From positions 38,909-102,908 of the forward strand of contig JAFDVJ010000064.1 in assembly GCA_018269075.1 (NCBI GenBank): 64,000 nucleotides of DNA. Reading direction: 5' to 3'. The stretch comes from Acidobacteriota bacterium. Its GTDB lineage: Bacteria; Acidobacteriota; Blastocatellia; Pyrinomonadales; Pyrinomonadaceae. Under the pieces are notes generated by a model. That model saw only the letters and a program-made list of their open reading frames with translations. It was not told where the DNA came from and made no database searches. Positions 53,485 to 61,357 of this stretch are shown here, one piece after another (the stretch's first letter is position 1; each line of letters starts with the position of its first letter). A program made the translations under genes and the position numbers.

Positions 53485-53653
53485 GTTTCGGGCCGTTACG
53501 AAGTCCGGCTCGAAACGAGCCATCAGGGAGACCGTCTTTTCGGTCTAATGTCGGGACATAACCTCCGTGTTTTTGGATATGCGGAATTAGTCCTCCGATA
53601 TATCTCGAAAATGCTTTCGAAGCGGAAACTGCACTTTTCCGCTTCTTTTTTTT
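53485..53653 (+). ncRNA. Candidate small RNA A (about 165 nt)
   Basis: Lies between the PHO-box-like promoter and a strong terminator. Internal hairpins include GACCG-TCTTTT-CGGTC. It ends with stem GAAGCGGAAA / TTTCCGCTTC (53619-53645) and eight T. No open frame with a start signal is convincing. Could alternatively encode a very short peptide. Confidence 0.5.
53619..53653 (+). terminator. Strong Rho-independent terminator
   Basis: Perfect 10-bp stem GAAGCGGAAA/TTTCCGCTTC, 7-nt loop, T8 tract. It ends candidate RNA A rather than the DUF3616 gene, whose stop is 212 bp upstream. Confidence 0.85.
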
Positions 53654-53741
53654 CGGCCCCGGTTTTTGTAACAAACATTTAAGCCGGCGGCTCTCGCTTT
53701 CGGACGAACCGGCCGGTAAGATTTAAAACGGAACAATTGCA

Positions 53742-53993
53742 TCACTTTCCGGTTTCCGGCCGTGCGCGGCCGGGAACCGTTTTTTTTCGTCCGCGGACCG
53801 TTCCGGTTCGAGCGCGGCTTGGGCGGACATCGGTCAACGATGCTTGTTGTCGCTCGATCTCGCGCTCGCGCCAGTAACGCCAACGCCAGCGGAGCGTCAG
53901 CGGGTTGCGCGTTTGATGAAGCCCGAGCCAGACCCGGAGCCGCTTGCGGATGTAATAGCCTGAAAATCTAAGTATTCCGAACATCTTTCTCAT
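53742..53993 (-). CDS. Possible small basic protein (weak)
   Basis: 83 residues, strongly basic and Trp-rich in the first half (GYYIRKRLRVWLGL ... LRWRWRYWRERE). There is no clear ribosome site, and the last 15 codons overlap a terminator-like stem (CGGTTTCCGGCC / GGCCGGGAACCG plus T8 at about 53749-53787, read on the plus strand). It could be real with a short tail or spurious. Confidence 0.25.
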   Translation of the reverse strand: MRKMFGILRFSGYYIRKRLRVWLGLHQTRNPLTLRWRWRYWREREIERQQASLTDVRPSRARTGTVRGRKKTVPGRARPETGK

Positions 53994-54107
53994 TCAAACC
54001 GAGTATCCCCCGGTCGAATGACATTGCGGTGACCGGGATCTTAAAATTCGGTAATCCGATCTTTCCGGCTGCTCCGATTTTCCGGAGAAAAAGTTATAAA
54101 TGATCTT

Positions 54108-54191
54108 TTCACAGGGCGTTACATAATCTTCACGGCAATTTAAGCCTTCCTCAACCCCCCGGATACATTTCATTAACCCCTGACTGATAAT
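54108..54191 (+). promoter_or_regulatory. Extended 11-bp-phased repeat array upstream of the TonB receptor
   Basis: Heptamers TTCACAG (54108), TTACATA (54119), TTCACGG (54129, one base off phase), TTAAGCC (54140), TCAACCC (54151), GATACAT (54162) and TTAACCC (54173). Then 6 nt to GATAAT (54186-54191), a good -10. The predicted leader to the ATG at 54263 is about 65 nt. Confidence 0.5.
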
Positions 54192-54262
54192 CTTCTGCTT
54201 TCCGTCAACCAGAATCAAAAAACAACAATTTCGTATCGCTTAACAGCAGGAAAAATTATCGA

Positions 54263-57200
54263 ATGAGAAGAAAAACAGTTTCCAGTTATCGAATTTTATT
54301 GGCCGCATTGATCGTTATATGGGGTTTTATCGCCGTCCGGGCACAGTTTGAAACAGCGACTCTTTTGGGCGCGATCCGCGATCAGAACGGCGCGGCGATC
54401 GAAGGCGCGGCCGTAACCCTGAAAAACGTCGATACCGGCATCGGGACGAGCGGCGTGACCGACGCCGACGGCAATTACCAGTTCCTCAACGTGAAGATCG
54501 GTTACTACGACGTGACGGTCGAAGCGAAGGGATTTAACCGGACGGTTGCCGAGCGCATCAACGTGACGGTCAACGCCCGCCAGCGCGTCGATCTCGTGCT
54601 GCAGGTCGCGACCGCGACCGAAACCGTCACCGTCACGGACGCGGCCAATCCGCTCGAAACCGATTCGAGCGAGCGCGGCCAGATCATCCGGCGCCAGCAG
54701 ATCGTCACGCTTCCGCTCAACGGCCGTTCATACGCGAATCTCGCGCTGCTCGCGCCCGGCGTGCGCGAATCTTCGACGAACAGCTCGATCGGCGGCGGCG
54801 GGCGCGAAGCGGCCTTTAACGTCAACGGTCTGCGGGCGACCTTCAATAACTTTCTGCTCGACGGCCTCGACAACAACGCCTACGGGACGAGCAATCAGAG
54901 CTTTTCGAGCCAGGTCGTGCAGGTCTCGCCCGACGCCGTCGCCGAGTTCAAGGTCCAGACCAATACCTACAGCGCCGAGTTCGGCCGCTCGGGCGGGGCG
55001 GTCATCAACGCTTCGTACCGCAGCGGAACGAACGAGTTTCACGGCTCGGCCTGGGAGTTTCACCGCAACACGGCGCTCAACGCGGTCGGTTTCTTCAAGC
55101 CGGCGCTCGGCGTCAAACCGCCGCTTCACCGGAACCAGTTCGGTTTTACGTTCGGCGGCCCGGTGATCCGCGACCGGACGTTTTTCTTCGGCGATTACGA
55201 AGGCTTTCGCCAGATCCAGAAAAATCTCGTTTTCTCGATCCTGCCGACGATCACGCAGCGGCAGGGAATTCTGTCGGTCGCCGTCCGCAATCCGCTGACC
55301 GGCGTCGATTATCCGGCCGGCACGCCGATCCCGCTGACGCCGTTCGCGCAGAAGGTGCTCAACGAGCTGCCCGCCCCGAACCTGACCGGTCAGGGCGCGA
55401 GCAACTATCAGGAGCTCGTTTTGAACCGCAATTACAACAACAAATACAATGTCCGGATCGACCACCGGTTCAACGACCGCTTCAGCATTTTCGGCCGCTG
55501 GAGCTACCGCAAATCGAACGAGTTTCAGGGCCCGAACATTCCGGGGCCGTCGGGCAGCAACCAGAACGGTTTCGTCGACATTTTGAACAAGCAGCTGGTC
55601 CTCGGCGCGACCTACGTCTTTCGCAGCGCCTCGGTGCTCGACGCGCGGTTTTCCTTTTCGAAGATCGACGCCGGCAAGCGCCCGCCGCTCATCGGCGGAC
55701 CGAGTATGTTCGATCTTTACGGGATCACCGGCCTGCCGACCGACAAATCCGTGACCGGCGGCCTGACGACGCAGACGATCGGCGGTTTTGCGCAGCTCGG
55801 CCGGCAGTCGACGAACCCGCAGTATCAGAACCCGACCGACGGCGATCTGCGGCTGAGTTATTCGTTTACCGTCGGCCGCCAGAGCTTTAAGGCCGGCTAC
55901 GAATATCTGGCCGTCAATACCGACGTCCAGGACACGAACCCGCTGCTCGGGCTCGACACCTACACGGGACAGTTCAGCCGTCCGACCGGCGCGGCGTCGA
56001 ACAACCTTTATAATCTGGCCGACTTTTTCTTCGGCTTCCGGAGCCAGTACGAGCTCGCGAACCTGACGGTCGCGCATATGCGGCAGCGGTTTCATTTCGC
56101 TTTTCTGCAGGACGACATCAAGGTCAATTCGAAACTGACGCTCAATCTCGGTCTGCGTTACGAGTTCGGGACGCCCTATTACGAGAAAAACAACCAGCTC
56201 TCGAACTACGATCCGGCGACTAATTCGATCGTGCTCGCCAAAAACGGCTCGCTTTACGACCGGAGCCTCGTCGATCCCGACTACAACAACTTCGGCCCGC
56301 GATTCGGATTCGCCTACAACGTCTTCGACAAAACGGTGCTCCGCGGCGGTTACGGGATGGGCTACGTCTATCTCAACCGGCTCGGCAGCGCCAATATTCT
56401 CGGCACTAATTACCCGATCATCACGCGCGCGGCCGTCGCTCAGAACGCCCCGGACGCGACGCTCAATCCGCTCTGCTCCGGCAATGTTTACGCCTCGAAC
56501 TGCTTTCGCACGACGCCGCTGGGCTATCCGACGAGCGGTCTGCCGAACAATGTGACGCTCTACGTTCCGCGCCGCTCGCCGACCGCGAGCATCCAGAACT
56601 GGCAGCTTTCCGTGCAGCGCGAGCTGCCGCTCGATTTCGTGATCGACGTCGCCTATGTCGGCAACCGCGCGAAGGATCTCGTGATGCTCGCCGATCTCAA
56701 CCAGGCGCGCCCCTTCACGGCCGCCGAAGCGGCGCTTCCGGCCGCGCAGCGCCCGTCGCTTCAGGCGCGGCGCCCGATCGCCGGGTTCGGCTCGATCTCG
56801 GCCGTTCTGCCCGAGGCCTTTTCCAATTACAATGCGCTCCAGATCAAGCTCGAACGGCGGTTCGCCGGCGGTCTTTATCTGCTGAATTCCTTTACCTGGT
56901 CGAAAGCGATCGACAACGCTTCGCAGGTGCTCGAAGAGCCGAACGGCAACACCGGCACGCCGCAGGACATCAACAACATCGGGGCCGATAAGGGGATCGG
57001 CGCCTACGATCAGCCGTTCAACAACACGACGAGCTTCGTTTACGAGCTGCCGCTCGGGCGCGGCCGGCGGTTCGGCGGCGCGATGCCGGCGATTCTCGAC
57101 GCGGTCATCGGCGGCTGGCGGCTGAGCGGCGTCAACACGATGACGAGCGGGCAGCCGATCAATTTCCGCGTGCCGACCTCGAACGTCACCAACAACCTGC

Positions 57201-57586
57201 CGACCTTTCTCGGGGGCGTCGCGATCCGGCCGAATCTTTCGTGCGATCCGGTCAATCATGGCACGCGGACGAATCCGACGCGCGAGTATTTTCTGCCGGC
57301 CGGCGTCTGTTTGACCGCGCCGGGTCTGACCGCGCCGTTCGGAACGGCCGGCCGCAACATCGCCCGCTCGGACGCGTATTTCAATCTCGATTTCGCGATC
57401 GAGAAGGAATTCCGGCTGCCGATCACCGAGTCGACCCGGCTCGAGCTGCGCGGCGAATTCTTCAATGTCCTTAACAAAACGAACTTTCAGGCCGCGAATT
57501 CCGACATCACGAGCGGGAATTTCGGCGTGATCGGCAGCACGTTTCCGGCCCGCCAGGTGCAGGTCGCCGTCAAGCTGTCGTTTTAA
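54263..57586 (+). CDS. Oar-type TonB-dependent outer-membrane receptor
   Basis: 1107 residues. Signal peptide to about residue 28 (VRAQ), then a carboxypeptidase-regulatory-like domain (LLGAIRDQNGAAIEGAAVTL, 35-115). The plug domain has LPLNGRSYANLALLAPGV and NVNGLRATFNNFLLDGLDNN. A long beta-barrel ends in the usual C-terminal aromatic (VQVAVKLSF). Typical of Acidobacteriota Oar-like receptors, which import unknown large substrates using TonB. An extended phased-repeat array upstream suggests control by a PhoB-like regulator. Confidence 0.95.
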   Translation: MRRKTVSSYRILLAALIVIWGFIAVRAQFETATLLGAIRDQNGAAIEGAAVTLKNVDTGIGTSGVTDADGNYQFLNVKIGYYDVTVEAKGFNRTVAERINVTVNARQRVDLVLQVATATETVTVTDAANPLETDSSERGQIIRRQQIVTLPLNGRSYANLALLAPGVRESSTNSSIGGGGREAAFNVNGLRATFNNFLLDGLDNNAYGTSNQSFSSQVVQVSPDAVAEFKVQTNTYSAEFGRSGGAVINASYRSGTNEFHGSAWEFHRNTALNAVGFFKPALGVKPPLHRNQFGFTFGGPVIRDRTFFFGDYEGFRQIQKNLVFSILPTITQRQGILSVAVRNPLTGVDYPAGTPIPLTPFAQKVLNELPAPNLTGQGASNYQELVLNRNYNNKYNVRIDHRFNDRFSIFGRWSYRKSNEFQGPNIPGPSGSNQNGFVDILNKQLVLGATYVFRSASVLDARFSFSKIDAGKRPPLIGGPSMFDLYGITGLPTDKSVTGGLTTQTIGGFAQLGRQSTNPQYQNPTDGDLRLSYSFTVGRQSFKAGYEYLAVNTDVQDTNPLLGLDTYTGQFSRPTGAASNNLYNLADFFFGFRSQYELANLTVAHMRQRFHFAFLQDDIKVNSKLTLNLGLRYEFGTPYYEKNNQLSNYDPATNSIVLAKNGSLYDRSLVDPDYNNFGPRFGFAYNVFDKTVLRGGYGMGYVYLNRLGSANILGTNYPIITRAAVAQNAPDATLNPLCSGNVYASNCFRTTPLGYPTSGLPNNVTLYVPRRSPTASIQNWQLSVQRELPLDFVIDVAYVGNRAKDLVMLADLNQARPFTAAEAALPAAQRPSLQARRPIAGFGSISAVLPEAFSNYNALQIKLERRFAGGLYLLNSFTWSKAIDNASQVLEEPNGNTGTPQDINNIGADKGIGAYDQPFNNTTSFVYELPLGRGRRFGGAMPAILDAVIGGWRLSGVNTMTSGQPINFRVPTSNVTNNLPTFLGGVAIRPNLSCDPVNHGTRTNPTREYFLPAGVCLTAPGLTAPFGTAGRNIARSDAYFNLDFAIEKEFRLPITESTRLELRGEFFNVLNKTNFQAANSDITSGNFGVIGSTFPARQVQVAVKLSF

Positions 57587-57662
57587 CGAACGGGAGAGCG
57601 GCGGAAGGGGGAGCGTTGTTTCGCGGCCCGTCTTCCGCCGATAATAATGATGAAGAGAAATT

Positions 57663-58568
57663 ATGAGATCAAAGAGTTTTTTTCTATTGCTGGCGGTGAT
57701 CCTTTTTTCGTCCGCGCGGCTGCCGGCGCAGGGCCCGTCTTCGTTCGACGTGCAGGGCCATCGCGGCTGCCGGGGGCTGATGCCCGAAAATACCATTCCG
57801 GCTTTTTTGAAGGCGCTCGAAATCGGCGTCGACACGCTGGAGCTCGACGTGGTCGTCAGCCGCGACCGCCAGCTCGTCGTTTCGCACGATCCTTTCTTCG
57901 CCGCCGACATTTCGCTCGACCGTGACGGGCGGCCGATCCCGCCGGAAAAACAGACCGAATACAATATTTTTCGGATGGATTACGACGAGATCCGCTTGTT
58001 CGACGTCGGGAGCCGCGGCAATCCGCGGTTTCCCGATCAGCAGAAGATGCGGGTCTTCAAGCCGCTGCTCGCCGACGTTTTCCGCGAGACCCGAAAATAC
58101 ATCGAAAAACACGGGCTCAAACCGGTCAGGTTCAATATCGAGACCAAATCGACGCCGGCCGGCGACAACCTGTTCCAGCCGCCGCCCGACGTTTTCGCAA
58201 AGCTGCTGTACGACGAGATCGTCCGCCGTAAAATGCAAAAGCTCGTCTCGATCCAGTCGTTCGACGTCCGGACTCTGCAGGAATTCAATAAATTCAAGCA
58301 CCGGCTGCCGCTCGTCCTGCTGGTCGAAAACCGTGACGGCGTCGAGAAAAACATCGAGCGATTAGGCTTTCAACCCGATGTTTACAGCCCCAATTATCTG
58401 CTCGTCGATCAGGCGGCCGTCGATTACTGCCGCCGCCGCGCGATCAAAATAATCCCGTGGACGGTCAACGAGCCAGAGGCGATGGAGAAACTGAAAAAGC
58501 TCGGGATCGACGGAATCATCTCCGATTATCCGGACCGCGCGATCCGGGTCTTTCGAGGCGGCAATTGA
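57663..58568 (+). CDS. Secreted glycerophosphodiester phosphodiesterase
   Basis: 301 residues with a signal peptide (1-24, PAQG). GDPD motifs: GHRGCRGLMPENT (His-Arg and Glu), TLELDVVVSRDRQLVVSHDP (Glu, Asp, His), VRFNIETKS and a C-terminal PWTVNEPEAMEKL. It releases glycerol-3-phosphate from glycerophosphodiesters outside the cytoplasm, fitting a phosphate-scavenging neighbourhood. No phased repeats were seen upstream of it. Confidence 0.9.
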   Translation: MRSKSFFLLLAVILFSSARLPAQGPSSFDVQGHRGCRGLMPENTIPAFLKALEIGVDTLELDVVVSRDRQLVVSHDPFFAADISLDRDGRPIPPEKQTEYNIFRMDYDEIRLFDVGSRGNPRFPDQQKMRVFKPLLADVFRETRKYIEKHGLKPVRFNIETKSTPAGDNLFQPPPDVFAKLLYDEIVRRKMQKLVSIQSFDVRTLQEFNKFKHRLPLVLLVENRDGVEKNIERLGFQPDVYSPNYLLVDQAAVDYCRRRAIKIIPWTVNEPEAMEKLKKLGIDGIISDYPDRAIRVFRGGN

Positions 58569-59195
58569 TCCCTGGATTGGACGGCGTCTTTCGGGGGGAC
58601 TTCGCCGTTCACGAAGGCGGCCGCGGCATTCGATCGCGACCGCCTTTCCAAATGCTGACACCTTCGGATCCTGCTCGGCCTTACTTCCTTTTATCGCTCT
58701 TCGCCTTTCGATTCAAATCTGTAACCGTTTTAAAAAGAAAGTGACCCCAATATTAAATCCCTGTTAATCGCCGCCGGCGAAAAGCGGCGTTTTTCGCGGG
58801 AATTTTGTAAAAATTACTCGTAGCCAAATCGCCGGCCGCTGGCGGCGTAAAGGCCGGTTTCCTGTTGGGACTAAATACTGCATTTTTTTATAGCGAGTGA
58901 CAAAACTTGTTGGAATAATAAGCGTTAAACCCGCAGTCGGTTTTTAAACGATCCACTAAAAACACGAAATAACACGAAAGAAATTTAGTGTGTTTAGTGG
59001 AAGAAAAAAAAAGCGACCGCGACCGGAACCGACACTTTTTCCAATAAGTTCCGTCACTTTCTATAAGTTTAGTAACAATGCGGTCTTTGATCCCGGAGCT
59101 TTGACCTTTGAAATTAACCCAAAGGTCAAAGACCAAAGATCAAAGACCAAAGATCGAATTTATTTGTAAATTTAAAGACCAAAGTACTAAACACT
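58569..59195. other. Repeat-bearing intergenic region before the response regulator
   Basis: No gene. Contains a terminator-like stem at 58769-58795. An AAAAACAC-unit hairpin lies at 58949-59006 (ATCCACTAAAAACACGAAA, opposite GTGTTTAGTGGA). CAAAGAC/CAAAGAT units lie at 59102-59185, ending close to the response-regulator start. TTAAATC (58753) and TTAATCG (58764) are 11 bp apart but lack a -10. Confidence 0.6.
58769..58795 (+). terminator. Terminator-like stem after the GDPD gene
   Basis: CGCCG ... CGGCG stem with a loop containing GCGAAAAG, then TTTTT. About 200 bp after the phosphodiesterase stop. Confidence 0.5.
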
Positions 59196-59882
59196 ATGCA
59201 CCGGATTCTGATAATCGAGGACGAGGCGGACATCGCCGAAAATCTCCGATACAATCTCAAACGCGAGGGTTATCTGCCGGACGTCGCCGAATCCGGCGAG
59301 CTCGGGCTCAAGCTCGCGCTCGATGAAAACAAACCGCCGTCGCTGATCCTGCTCGACGTGATGCTGCCCGGAATGAGCGGTTTCGAACTCTGCCGGCGGC
59401 TGCGGCGCGAGCCGCTGACCGAGAAGACGCCGATCATTATGATGACGGCCAAAGCCGCCGAGAAAGACAAGATCGCCGGTCTCGAAACCGGCGCCGACGA
59501 TTACGTCACGAAACCCTTCGCCGTCCGCGAGCTGCTCGCGCGGATTCGGGCGCTGCTGCGGCGGACGACCGAGCGCTCGTTCGAAGTCTACGAGGACGAC
59601 CGGATCCGGATCGACGTCGGCGAGATGCGCGTTTTCTGCGACCGGAAAAAGATCGAGCTGACCCGCAAGGAATTCGCGCTGCTCGTCTATCTCGTCAAAA
59701 ACACCGGCCGCGTGCCCGGCCGCCAGCAGATTCTCGACAATGTCTGGGGCTACAGTTATTACGGCGACAGCCGCACGCTCGACGTCCATATCCGCCGTCT
59801 CCGGCAGAAGCTCGGCTCCGGCGGCGACTGCATCGAAACGGTCGTCGGCATCGGCTACCGGTTCATTCCCTGCAAATCGTAA
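59196..59882 (+). CDS. OmpR/PhoB-family response regulator
   Basis: 228 residues. Receiver domain: acidic pair at Glu8-Asp9, phosphoacceptor Asp54 (LLDVMLPG), Thr84 (MTAK), Lys106 (KPFAVRELLARI). The winged-helix effector domain has LTRKEFALLVYLVKNTGRVPGRQQIL and SRTLDVHIRRLRQKLG, which is the PhoB/OmpR recognition-helix region. No histidine kinase is adjacent. The four phased PHO-box-like arrays nearest to it (53425, 59910, 60070, 60979) make it the obvious candidate regulator. Its own upstream region shows no such array. Confidence 0.95.
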   Translation: MHRILIIEDEADIAENLRYNLKREGYLPDVAESGELGLKLALDENKPPSLILLDVMLPGMSGFELCRRLRREPLTEKTPIIMMTAKAAEKDKIAGLETGADDYVTKPFAVRELLARIRALLRRTTERSFEVYEDDRIRIDVGEMRVFCDRKKIELTRKEFALLVYLVKNTGRVPGRQQILDNVWGYSYYGDSRTLDVHIRRLRQKLGSGGDCIETVVGIGYRFIPCKS

Positions 59883-59909
59883 AGCCGGCGGCGACGAAAA
59901 AATACGGGT

Positions 59910-59963
59910 TCACAACTTTTTAAGCGGCGGTTAACGGCGATTTCATCCGCGCGCCGTATCATC
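59910..59963 (+). promoter_or_regulatory. PHO-box-like array, promoter of candidate small RNA B
   Basis: TTCACAA (59910), TTAAGCG (59921), TTAACGG (59932) and TTCATCC (59943) at exact 11-bp steps. Then 8 nt and the -10-like TATCAT (59958-59963). Confidence 0.7.
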
Positions 59964-59969
59964 GGAAAT

Positions 59970-60034
59970 CGAGCAGCACAGTCAGTTTCTCAAACTAAAT
60001 TTTCGGCGGGACGCGATCGTCCCGTTTTTTTTTT
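59970..60034 (+). ncRNA. Candidate small RNA B (about 65 nt)
   Basis: Short unit between the array and a terminator: stem CGGGACG-CGAT-CGTCCCG (60008-60025), then T9. No open frame. Alternatively the terminator simply serves the response-regulator gene, 125 bp upstream. Confidence 0.45.
60008..60034 (+). terminator. Strong terminator
   Basis: Perfect 7-bp GC-rich stem with a CGAT tetraloop and nine T. It follows candidate RNA B and the response regulator. Confidence 0.9.
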
Positions 60035-60069
60035 CGTTCGCGGCGCGGCAGTCCCGAACCCGAGCATCT

Positions 60070-60123
60070 TTAACCGAAAAGTCACGCTTTCTTCACGCGG
60101 TATTCACAGCCCGGCGCGATACT
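60070..60123 (+). promoter_or_regulatory. PHO-box-like promoter of the LpxH-like gene
   Basis: TTAACCG (60070), GTCACGC (60081), TTCACGC (60092) and TTCACAG (60103) at exact 11-bp steps. Then 8 nt and GATACT (60118-60123). The predicted start lies at or next to the ATG (60131), suggesting a leaderless mRNA. Confidence 0.7.
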
Positions 60124-60130
60124 GGAGCGG

Positions 60131-60982
60131 ATGAGAAAACGAAACCTCGATGTCGCCGTGATTTCCGACGTGCATCTCGGAACCTACGGCTGTCACGCCG
60201 CCGAGCTGGAAAGCTATTTAAAATCGATCCGGCCCGAATGGCTCGTCATCAACGGCGATTTCATCGACGGCTGGCAGTTCAGCAAGCGGTATTTTCCCGA
60301 CACTCACACCGCCGTCCTGCGGCGAATCCTGAAAATGATGAGCGACGGCGTGAAGGTCGTCTACGTGACCGGCAATCACGACGAAATGCTCCGCCGCTAC
60401 AGCGGCTTTCGGCTCGGCGGCTTCACGCTCGACGACAAGTTTCTGCTCAGTCTCGACGGCCGCCGGTTCTGGTTTTTTCACGGCGACGTCTTCGATCTGT
60501 CGATGCGGCACGGCAAATGGCTCGCCCGGCTCGGCGGTCTGGGCTACGATCTGCTGATCGTCTTCAACCGCTCGGTCAACCGCCTGCTCGAAAGATTCGG
60601 CTACGAGAAATATTCGTTTTCGAAAAAGGTCAAAAACAGCGTCAAGGCCGCGCTCCGGCACATCAACGATTTCGAGCGGACGGTCGCCGAGCTCGCCGCC
60701 GAAAACGGTTACGACGCGGTCGTCTGCGGCCACATCCACGAACCGGTCATCAAAACGATCGCGACGCCGAAGGGAACAGTGCAGTATCTCAACAGCGGCG
60801 ACTGGGTCGAAAACCTGACCGCGCTCGAATACGTCGGCGGCGAATGGTCGATCAGATATTTCGATCCGGCGGAAATCGCCGAACCGGCGGCCGGCGGGGC
60901 GAAAGTCCGTCCGGCCGCCGCCGAAAACGGTCATCTCGAATTCCCCGGCATCGGCCGCCGGCCGGCGCGGCGGAAAAATTAA
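60131..60982 (+). CDS. LpxH/YbbF-like UDP-2,3-diacylglucosamine hydrolase-family phosphoesterase
   Basis: 283 residues. Calcineurin-like motifs in order: ISDVHLG (Asp13, His15), INGDFIDG, TGNHDE, FFHGDVFD and CGHIHEP. The long insert with NRSVNRLLERFGYEKYS is typical of LpxH/YbbF-type proteins, which cleave UDP-diacylglucosamine or act on related lipids at the inner membrane. The last 45 residues are a low-complexity tail. The upstream PHO-like promoter favours a lipid-phosphate role under phosphate limitation over constitutive lipid A synthesis, but this is inference. Confidence 0.85.
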   Translation: MRKRNLDVAVISDVHLGTYGCHAAELESYLKSIRPEWLVINGDFIDGWQFSKRYFPDTHTAVLRRILKMMSDGVKVVYVTGNHDEMLRRYSGFRLGGFTLDDKFLLSLDGRRFWFFHGDVFDLSMRHGKWLARLGGLGYDLLIVFNRSVNRLLERFGYEKYSFSKKVKNSVKAALRHINDFERTVAELAAENGYDAVVCGHIHEPVIKTIATPKGTVQYLNSGDWVENLTALEYVGGEWSIRYFDPAEIAEPAAGGAKVRPAAAENGHLEFPGIGRRPARRKN

Positions 60983-61032
60983 CCGGCGATTAAGACCGGC
61001 TTAACGGCCGCGTCACGCCGGCCGGTTAAATT
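60979..61032 (+). promoter_or_regulatory. PHO-box-like array, promoter of candidate small RNA C
   Basis: TTAACCG (60979, overlapping the LpxH-like stop), TTAAGAC (60990), TTAACGG (61001) and GTCACGC (61012) at exact 11-bp steps. Then 8 nt and TAAATT (61027-61032). Confidence 0.65.
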
Positions 61033-61038
61033 AAGATC

Positions 61039-61104
61039 ATCAGACAATTGCCTCATATCCGAACATGGCGAAAAAAAGGCTGCCTTTCACAGCAGCCTTT
61101 TTTA
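61039..61104 (+). ncRNA. Candidate small RNA C (about 65 nt)
   Basis: Short unit ending in stem AAAGGCTGC / GCAGCCTTT (61075-61100) with A and T runs. An open frame starting at 61065 reads through the terminator and is rejected. The alternative is that the terminator only serves the LpxH-like gene. Confidence 0.45.
61072..61103 (+). terminator. Strong bidirectional terminator
   Basis: AAAGGCTGC - CTTTCACA - GCAGCCTTT stem-loop with A7 before and T6 after. Confidence 0.9.
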
Positions 61105-61126
61105 TTTTTTCGATCGTTCGACCCTT

Positions 61127-61357
61127 TAAGGGCAATGGCATTAAGTTAAGCGAAAAGCTGAATATTCTGAACGGTTTAATAGGACGCGGACAAACGCGGA
61201 TTTGGCGGATTTACGCGGATTTCTTTTCATTAAAAACAAAACCAAAGAAAAATCCGTGAAAATCTGTGTCATCCGCGTCATCCGCGTCCTATTTTTTTTC
61301 GGCCTGATTCAATTATCATTTCAACCTTTTTCTTAACTTAATGCCATTGCCCTTTAA
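61127..61357. mobile_element. MITE-like element with 23-bp terminal inverted repeats
   Basis: The left end is AAGGGCAATGGCATTAAG.. (61129 on) and the right end is its exact complement (to 61355), 23 identical bases, both next to TTAA. The interior (about 180 bp) has inverted arms of GCGGATTTAC-type units (61180-61230 versus 61250-61292). No coding capacity. The right end supplies the stop codon of the gene 61354-61815. Confidence 0.75.

Noticed and set aside
58753..58770. PHO-box-like pair before the response regulator
   Set aside because: Two heptamers at 11 bp, but no -10 at the conserved distance, and a terminator-like stem follows at once.
61065..61259. 64-residue frame starting inside candidate RNA C
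   Set aside because: Runs directly through a strong terminator and into the MITE-like element.
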